64,000 nucleotides of DNA, from the NCBI RefSeq assembly GCF_963676485.1, contig NZ_OY781114.1:1-64000 (forward strand), written 5' to 3'. The notes under the pieces are model-generated. The model had not been told where the DNA came from and did not search any database. It was given only the letters and a program-made list of their open reading frames with translations. Below are positions 58,775 to 64,000 of the stretch, piece by piece. The position numbers were made by a program, and so were the translations under genes. Each line of letters opens with the position of its first letter. Position 1 is the stretch's first letter. This stretch comes from an uncultured Cohaesibacter sp. GTDB lineage: Bacteria > Pseudomonadota > Alphaproteobacteria > Rhizobiales > Cohaesibacteraceae.

Positions 58775-61042
58775 GTGAAAGATCCGTTTCAAAATAGCAC
58801 AAAGGTCAAATGGAAATACCGTTTCCTAGCCTTGGATGCCGCTGTCGATACCGGACTTTATCGGCTCCGGGAGACACTGCTGCGCTGGCTGGAGAATATC
58901 AATTCCGTCATGCGCCATTTGCGCGTAACGGGATGGCGCTTCTGGCTGGTCCAGATGCTCTCGGGTGGCTTGACCATGGGCGTTTTCGGCGCGCTCTTTG
59001 CGCTTTCATGGGCGCTCAACGACATGGACCGGACGATCGGCGGCCTGCCTGAACAGGAAGATTATGCAGTCACCTTTCTTGATCGCTTTGGTAATGAAAT
59101 CGGCAAACGCGGCATTCTTCAAGATGACTCCTTTGAGCTTCAGGATTTGCCGGACAATTTCATCAAGGCGGTTCTGGCAACCGAAGACAGACGCTTTTTC
59201 GAGCATTTCGGCATCGACTTTCTGGGGCTGGCGCGTGCTGTTGTCGAGAATGCCCGCGCTGGCGGCGTCGTTCAGGGGGGCTCAACACTCACCCAGCAGC
59301 TTGCCAAAAACCTGTTCCTGACAAACGAACGCACGCTGACACGTAAGATTGACGAAGCCTTTCTCTCGCTTTGGCTCGAAGCACGGCTCACAAAACGCCA
59401 GATTCTCAAGCTCTATCTTGACCGCGCTTATATGGGTGGCGGCACATATGGCATTGCAGCAGCATCGGAATATTATTTCGGCAAATCGGCGAAGGATCTC
59501 ACTCTGGCAGAATCTGCCATGCTGGCCGGTCTTTTCAAGGCGCCTACAAAATATGCGCCCCATGTCAATTTGCCCCGCGCTCGTGCCCGCGCCAAGGAAG
59601 TGCTGATCAACATGGTTCAGGCCGGCTTCCTCACGGAAGGGCAGATTGTGGGCGCCCTGCGAAATCCTGCCACGCCGGTCGATCAGGCGGAGAAAGACAC
59701 GCCAAATTATTTTCTTGACTGGGCCTTTGAGGAAGTCAAACGTATCGTCGGCGACAAACATCGCGTCCTTACCGTGAAGACCTCCATCGACATGACGGTG
59801 CAACGGCAATCTGAGCAGGCCATCGACAGCATTCTGCGCGAGAATGGCAAACGCTATGACGTCAGTGAGGCGGCAGCTGTACTCATGGAGCCAGACGGCG
59901 CCGTAGTCGCGATCATCGGCGGCAAAGACTATGGCAAGAGCCAGTTCAACCGCGCGACGGATGCCTTGCGCCAGCCTGGTTCTTCTTTCAAACCCTTTGT
60001 CTATACAACGGCTCTGATGAATGGCTACACGCCAAAGTCCGTCATTCAGGATGCTCCGATTACCATTGGCAACTGGTCGCCCAAAAACTATGGTCGTTCC
60101 TATTCCGGACCGGTTACGCTGCTCAATGCTTTGAGGCGTTCCATCAATACGGTGCCGGTACGACTGGCACAGGCCATCGGGCGCGACAAGATCGTCGCAA
60201 TCGCCCACAAAATGGGCATTCATTCAGAACTCAAGATCACCCGCTCTCTGCCTCTTGGGGCAGCGGAAGTCTCGGTGATGGATATGGCAACCGGTTATGC
60301 CGTCTTTGCGTCGGGGGGCAAGAAGGCTGTGGCGCACGGGGTGTTGCAGATTCTGGATTCCAAGGGGCGCGTCATTTACGATTATAATCGCACCCACAAG
60401 CCGGAACAGATCATCCCGCCGGAAACCATCGCAGGCATGAACGAAATGTTGGTTTCCGTTATCGACGCCGGCACAGGACGCCGCGCCCAGTTGGAAGGCG
60501 TCAAGGCGGCAGGGAAAACCGGCACAACCTCTTCCTACAAGGATGCATGGTTCTGCGGCTTCACGGGTAATTATTCTGCAGCCGTTTGGTTCGGCAATGA
60601 TGACAACCACGATACCAGACGTCTCACTGGCGGCAATCTGCCTGCCATTGCCTGGCAGAAAATCATGACAGCGGCTCATCAGCAGGTCGAGCTGAAACCC
60701 ATGCCCTATATCGAAGATCCGATCCTCTTCCAGAAATCGCACCAGAATATTCAGGTGGCAGCCTCCGGGCGCATCAAGGACATGAAAGACCAGCGCTCCA
60801 ACCAGCGCCTGTCTCCCAATGTGGTCAGACAGCTGGACCAGCTATCGAAGCTATTCCAAAGTGAAGAGGACGCGTCTGGCTCTCAAACGCAGCCCCCCGA
60901 GCTTCTCCCCCTGCCCGCAGCGTCTCCGAAGACCTCGGGGTCGAAACCGGGTTTGACCCAATTGAAGCCACCACCTGCAGGCGGTTTAAGCGAATTGAAA
61001 ACCGCCTGGCATAGAAACCAATCTTTGATCATAAGCCGATGA
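58775..61042 (+). CDS. Class A penicillin-binding protein (PBP1-type transglycosylase/transpeptidase)
   Basis: Bifunctional peptidoglycan synthase of 755 residues. A cytoplasmic N-terminus of about 54 residues precedes one membrane segment (about 55-80). The GT51 transglycosylase domain has E137 in ATEDRRFFEHFGID and the block GGSTLTQQLAKNLFL. The transpeptidase domain has S403-x-x-K406 in GSSFKPF, the SIN motif in RRSINTVP, and KTGTTSS. The C-terminal tail is rich in P, S and Q. The start is a GTG with no strong ribosome site, so an alternative start a few codons downstream cannot be excluded. This is the family that polymerises and crosslinks glycan strands in cell elongation. Confidence 0.95.
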   Translation: MKDPFQNSTKVKWKYRFLALDAAVDTGLYRLRETLLRWLENINSVMRHLRVTGWRFWLVQMLSGGLTMGVFGALFALSWALNDMDRTIGGLPEQEDYAVTFLDRFGNEIGKRGILQDDSFELQDLPDNFIKAVLATEDRRFFEHFGIDFLGLARAVVENARAGGVVQGGSTLTQQLAKNLFLTNERTLTRKIDEAFLSLWLEARLTKRQILKLYLDRAYMGGGTYGIAAASEYYFGKSAKDLTLAESAMLAGLFKAPTKYAPHVNLPRARARAKEVLINMVQAGFLTEGQIVGALRNPATPVDQAEKDTPNYFLDWAFEEVKRIVGDKHRVLTVKTSIDMTVQRQSEQAIDSILRENGKRYDVSEAAAVLMEPDGAVVAIIGGKDYGKSQFNRATDALRQPGSSFKPFVYTTALMNGYTPKSVIQDAPITIGNWSPKNYGRSYSGPVTLLNALRRSINTVPVRLAQAIGRDKIVAIAHKMGIHSELKITRSLPLGAAEVSVMDMATGYAVFASGGKKAVAHGVLQILDSKGRVIYDYNRTHKPEQIIPPETIAGMNEMLVSVIDAGTGRRAQLEGVKAAGKTGTTSSYKDAWFCGFTGNYSAAVWFGNDDNHDTRRLTGGNLPAIAWQKIMTAAHQQVELKPMPYIEDPILFQKSHQNIQVAASGRIKDMKDQRSNQRLSPNVVRQLDQLSKLFQSEEDASGSQTQPPELLPLPAASPKTSGSKPGLTQLKPPPAGGLSELKTAWHRNQSLIISR

Positions 61043-61195
61043 TTGGGAAAGATGTAAAATTCCCGGGTCGGTCTTTCTCAAATTGAGACTCTGCAATTGA
61101 CCTTTGCCCAAATCCCTGTACGGATACGTAACGAGCTTGAGGTAAGCGAGAGTCGAGCGTCAATTTCAAGAAAGCCAGAAAGAAAGCAGTAGAGC

Positions 61196-61771
61196 GTGCG
61201 CCTAATCGGAGATATCATTCTTTTTGCTGTTGTCGCCATCGGCCTCGGCATTGGAAGCGCATATTTTGCCGTTAATCACGCGGATCGCTTTGGTCTTTTT
61301 CAAATTGGCCCCTGGCACGCCTGGCCAGATGCAGCTGGCCCTGACGTCAATCCCTATTCCCGTGCCGATCAGGCAAGACGCGGCTCACTCAAGCTGGCTT
61401 CAGGAGAAGGCATCGCCTTTGTTGCCACAACGGATGATACGGGCAACCCGCTTGATGGCGCATGCCAATATCGGGTGGAGGGCAGCGAGCTACCTTCGCG
61501 CATATGGACCTTGACGCTGATATCACAAGCTGGCGAGTTGATCGACAATCCGTCAAACCGTTACAGCCTGCATAGTCAGGATGTTGCTCGTGTGAACGGC
61601 CGCATATTCGATATTGTAACCGGCCCGGACATCATGGGAGGCAATTGGCTCCAGAGTGCAGCCAATATGCGCTTTAAACTCGTGCTGCGCCTCTATGAAA
61701 CACCTCACACAAGCGGCGGCGGATATTCGGAGATCAACCTGCCGTCGATAGTAAGGACGGGGTGCCAATGA
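61196..61771 (+). CDS. DUF1214-domain exported protein
   Basis: Protein of 191 residues with an N-terminal membrane/signal segment (about 5-25) and a DUF1214 beta-domain (TGNPLDGACQYRVEGSELPSRIWTLTLISQAGELIDNPSNR, NWLQSAANMRFKLVLRLYETP). GTG start. Its stop overlaps the start of the DUF1254 gene by 4 bases, so translation is coupled. These two domains are usually found together, as one protein or as neighbouring genes, in the bacterial envelope; their function is not established. Confidence 0.88.
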   Translation: MRLIGDIILFAVVAIGLGIGSAYFAVNHADRFGLFQIGPWHAWPDAAGPDVNPYSRADQARRGSLKLASGEGIAFVATTDDTGNPLDGACQYRVEGSELPSRIWTLTLISQAGELIDNPSNRYSLHSQDVARVNGRIFDIVTGPDIMGGNWLQSAANMRFKLVLRLYETPHTSGGGYSEINLPSIVRTGCQ

Positions 61772-62328
61772 TCCGCGAAGTCCTTGTCTTTTTTGCCGCT
61801 CTTATTGTTGCCGCGATCATTCATATCGCAACCATTTTTGCCCTGCCCTATTTTGCGGAGAATGATCTGTGGCACAAAATTCAGGCGCTGGGGCCAGCGC
61901 ATAAGATGTATGTGCTCTCCGATCCAAAGGAAGCAATCAAGCTCTCTGATGATCTGGATCCGACCTTCGCATACGGGCTTTGCCGCTCCGATGTTTCCGA
62001 CGCTCCAGTGCTGTTGAAGGGCAGTTTGCCGAGCAGCTTCTGGAGCCTTGATTATGTCGACCGGAATGGTCGCAGCCAGTTCAGCCTCACCAATCAGATT
62101 TCGGGTTCGCACCTCAATGTCGTGCTTGCTACACGCGGACAGCAGCGACTGTTATCCGAACGTCCTGATCTGACCGACGAAACGGCCATTGTTATTTCCA
62201 CCAGTGGCGAAAAGGGCATTCTGGTCGTTCGTGCCTTGGTCGTTTCCGAGCGTGACCGGAGCAACATTGCCACTGCGTTGCGCAAGCTGTCGTGCAGCCC
62301 TCTCTGGAACCAAACTTCCTTTGAATAA
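61768..62328 (+). CDS. DUF1254-domain exported protein
   Basis: Protein of 186 residues from the ATG at 61768, which has GGGGTG upstream and overlaps the previous stop by 4 bases. N-terminal membrane segment (about 4-24, VLVFFAALIVAAIIHIATIFAL), then a DUF1254-like beta-domain (LDPTFAYGLCRSDVSDAPVLLKGSLPSSFWSLDYVDRNG). It is the partner of the DUF1214 protein. Role unknown; export to the envelope is likely. Confidence 0.85.
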   Translation: MIREVLVFFAALIVAAIIHIATIFALPYFAENDLWHKIQALGPAHKMYVLSDPKEAIKLSDDLDPTFAYGLCRSDVSDAPVLLKGSLPSSFWSLDYVDRNGRSQFSLTNQISGSHLNVVLATRGQQRLLSERPDLTDETAIVISTSGEKGILVVRALVVSERDRSNIATALRKLSCSPLWNQTSFE

Positions 62329-62403
62329 AGCTTTGGCGCCCATGCGCCCAATTGGCCCCAATGAGGCCACAGCATTCTGGCTTCGCACGTTTATCTCTGA
62401 GCT

Positions 62404-63261
62404 CTATTTGATCAGGGTACGATCGACTTTGTCCCATTGGCGGCGCGTATAGCGCGAAGGCAAAGGCGCATTGGCCAGCCCCTTGCTGTCTGAATTCGCA
62501 ATTGTGCCATTCTGTTCTTCAAAGTCGGCCAAAAGAAAGCGCAGAGCCTGATTGGCTTCCTGAACGCGTGGGGATGGTGTTTCTATTTCAAGCTTCTTGA
62601 TCGCATAGGCATAAGCCGTCATGCGATATTTCAACGACCGCCAAACCCAGGCAATATAGCGTTTGTTTTCGTCAACCCGCGCATAGGCGTTTTTGAGCTC
62701 CCGCGGGTCCATATCCACCTTGCGCCCAAGCGCGGCCATGCGTTCGTTGTCCATGGCGACCACCCGTTCTGCAACCGGAACAAAGCTAGCCAAAGCCTCA
62801 CGATCCTGCTGAATGTCCTGAATGATGCGATCATAACGCACATGATGGGAGGCATATTTCTCAGAATGCAACACCCAATAATAGCGCTTAGGATCAAAGC
62901 TCATATCAATCAGTGGCGTCAGTCGCGCGGTCTGCGTTTCGGTGAGCAAATGCAGACCGACATTCTGGATTGAAGAATGGAATTTCAGTAGATCCGACGA
63001 AATCCAGTCCTCTGCATGCGGCGGCCTGATCAGGTTCCAAGCCAGAGCACGCATGGTTTTCTCTTCATCGGTGAAATTGAAATCCGAAACCAATTCTCCC
63101 GTCAGCTTTGCCTTCAGTCTACCGGTATTATGCATGAAGCCTTCGGCAAAGCTGTTTGTCTCAACCCTTCCAAGATCCCCCACCCGAGAACTGCAGGCGG
63201 CAAGCCCCAAAAAAAGCGCGCAGCAGACCAGGGGGCTAGCACCCTTGCTCATGCGGATCAT
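62404..63261 (-). CDS. Lipoprotein of unknown function
   Basis: Exported protein of about 285 residues. The signal sequence ends in a lipobox (FLGLAAC), so the mature protein is probably lipid-anchored. Body is helical (RYYWVLHSEKYASHHVRYDRIIQDIQQDREALASFVPVAERV, DENKRYIAWVWRSLKYRMTAYAYAIKKLE). I do not recognise a family. The start is uncertain: the ATG at 63261 gives a good signal peptide but a weak ribosome site, another ATG lies three codons on, and a TTG at 63297 has AGGG upstream. It stands alone, convergent with the DUF1254 gene. Confidence 0.75.
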   Translation of the reverse strand: MIRMSKGASPLVCCALFLGLAACSSRVGDLGRVETNSFAEGFMHNTGRLKAKLTGELVSDFNFTDEEKTMRALAWNLIRPPHAEDWISSDLLKFHSSIQNVGLHLLTETQTARLTPLIDMSFDPKRYYWVLHSEKYASHHVRYDRIIQDIQQDREALASFVPVAERVVAMDNERMAALGRKVDMDPRELKNAYARVDENKRYIAWVWRSLKYRMTAYAYAIKKLEIETPSPRVQEANQALRFLLADFEEQNGTIANSDSKGLANAPLPSRYTRRQWDKVDRTLIK

Positions 63262-63640
63262 GAAAGATAAGTCTGTGAAATAGTTTCGCTTTTCCAATGG
63301 CCCTGCAGTCCTGAAGCAGCAAGCGAGAGTTGATCGCGCATCGCCATACTATTACAATTCTAAATTAACTCTCGAATCGATTTCGTCCATTGTTCAGCAT
63401 AAGAAAGCAGATGCCAAGGGGCTGATTTGGAAAGAAAGCAGCCGCTGCTTTTGTCCCGGTCTTTGACATGCATTCTGGCTATGAAAAGTCAGGGCAGAAT
63501 GGCTATGGTTAACAGGATATTAAAGAATAAACACGAAGATGAAGGCAGACAGTTGGGATATGGATTCAAACACGAGGACGACTGGATGAGAACGCCTGTT
63601 TTCTCTTCTCTAGCCGCGATTTATGCAAAGGGTTTCTGAC
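63262..63640. other. 379-base gap with a CtrA-type box
   Basis: Divergent spacer between the lipoprotein gene and the DUF2336 gene. Its main element is a CtrA-type box at 63509-63523. A plus-strand frame of about 70 codons (TTG start; ATG at 63481) ends one base before the next start codon. It has no family support and I leave it uncalled, though a short upstream peptide is possible. Confidence 0.4.
63509..63523 (-). promoter_or_regulatory. CtrA-type box upstream of the DUF2336 gene
   Basis: TTAA-CAGGATA-TTAA on the plus strand; on the minus strand it reads TTAA-TATCCTG-TTAAC, an exact match to TTAA-N7-TTAAC. It is about 120 bases before the DUF2336 gene start. Cell-cycle control is inferred from the motif. 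Confidence 0.6.
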
Positions 63641-64000
63641 GTGAAATCACCTATTGCCCCGTCGCGCCTAGCTGAGGAAACAGAGAACTATCTGGTAGCA
63701 GGTCAGTTTGACCGTCTTGCTCAGACGCAATTCACACATATTTTTCGTCGCCATTTCGGCGCGACACCCATTTCAGATCGCATCGCAATCGCGCAAAAGC
63801 TGTGTGGTATGCGTGCGGTTCCCCACGATGTGGTGCTCTTGCTATGTTGCGATGTGGATGCGGTAGCCGGGCCGGTGCTGACCCATTCGCCCTTGCTCAG
63901 TGCAGCAGAACTGACGATCCAGCTCCTGCAGGGGAATTGTGCAACGCGGGAAGCCATTGCACAACGCACAGATCTGACGACGCTCCTGATCTCTCAGCTG
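63641..64000 (+). CDS. DUF2336-domain protein, 3' end outside the window
   Basis: Partial gene, 120 codons in frame from a GTG at 63641 to the window edge, with AGGG eight bases upstream. The visible part (LAEETENYLVAGQFDRLAQTQFTHIFRRHFGATPISDRIAIAQKLC, then PVLTHSPLLSAAEL) has the helical-repeat pattern of DUF2336 proteins of alphaproteobacteria. These proteins are of unknown function; some are under cell-cycle control. The CtrA box upstream would agree with that. Confidence 0.7.
   Translation, partial: MKSPIAPSRLAEETENYLVAGQFDRLAQTQFTHIFRRHFGATPISDRIAIAQKLCGMRAVPHDVVLLLCCDVDAVAGPVLTHSPLLSAAELTIQLLQGNCATREAIAQRTDLTTLLISQL

Noticed and set aside
63427-63639. 70-codon plus-strand frame before the DUF2336 gene
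   Set aside because: Non-standard start, no family resemblance, and it overlaps the CtrA box; its end one base before the next start codon is noted but not enough.
1-64000. tRNA, rRNA, CRISPR arrays and insertion sequences
   Set aside because: None could be recognised by eye in the window: no spaced direct-repeat arrays, no transposase-like protein and no clover-leaf pattern.

Overview
This window comes from the chromosome of an alphaproteobacterium of the order Hyphomicrobiales (Rhizobiales). A marine Cohaesibacter-like genus would fit, but the genus is my inference from protein character only. Order-level evidence includes a fused anthranilate synthase TrpE(G) with a leader peptide, a PleC-type kinase next to glnE, the neighbourhood of ccmIEFH, degP and a FeuPQ-like pair, CtrA-type boxes (TTAA-N7-TTAA), and an RcGTA-type gene transfer agent cluster.

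Layout. 1-4.6 kb: sugar uptake (AglE-like binding protein, LacI/AglR-like regulator, GH1 beta-glucosidase). 4.6-4.9 kb: a non-coding stretch that looks like a minus-strand small RNA with three C-rich hairpin loops. 4.9-9.9 kb: Lrp/AsnC regulator, amidase, and trpE(G) with a complete trp leader and attenuator. 10-14.6 kb: two tandem 714-residue chemoreceptors. 14.8-17.4 kb: a LuxR-type regulator with a degenerate receiver, and an XRE/IrrE-like/DUF2083 regulator preceded by a cluster of TTTGCAA boxes. 17.7-26.3 kb: pepN, a PleC-like kinase with a CtrA box upstream, and glnE with a 13-C homopolymer touching its stop codon. 26.4-30.4 kb: two-component system and DegP protease. 30.7-36.6 kb: an Hsp70-like protein and the cytochrome c maturation genes ccmIEFH. 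36.8-41.6 kb: a conserved helical protein, a glycine-zipper lipoprotein, FeuPQ-like two-component genes and a PepSY protein.

41.7-57.6 kb: a contiguous, apparently intact RcGTA-like cluster, all on the minus strand: terminase, portal, g3.5, protease, capsid, connectors, tail genes g8-g15. No integrase, replication or lysogeny genes are visible. Unlike Rhodobacter RcGTA, it is followed directly by a small lysis-type cassette (holin-like membrane protein and an overlapping Rz/Rz1-like spanin pair). The tail chaperone g10.1 has no usable start and may be made by a -1 frameshift from g10. Terminator-like hairpins follow the capsid gene and g11. An 18-bp perfect inverted repeat lies just before g1, and upstream of that a second candidate small RNA ends in a strong terminator.

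57.9-64 kb: YcgN-family protein, a class A penicillin-binding protein, a DUF1214/DUF1254 pair, a lipoprotein, and the start of a DUF2336 protein cut by the window edge.

In functional terms the window joins envelope maintenance (DegP, FeuPQ-like, PBP, Ccm), nitrogen and amino-acid control (GlnE, TrpEG, Lrp), cell-cycle signalling (PleC/CtrA) and a domesticated phage particle whose expression appears to be layered with RNA-level signals.
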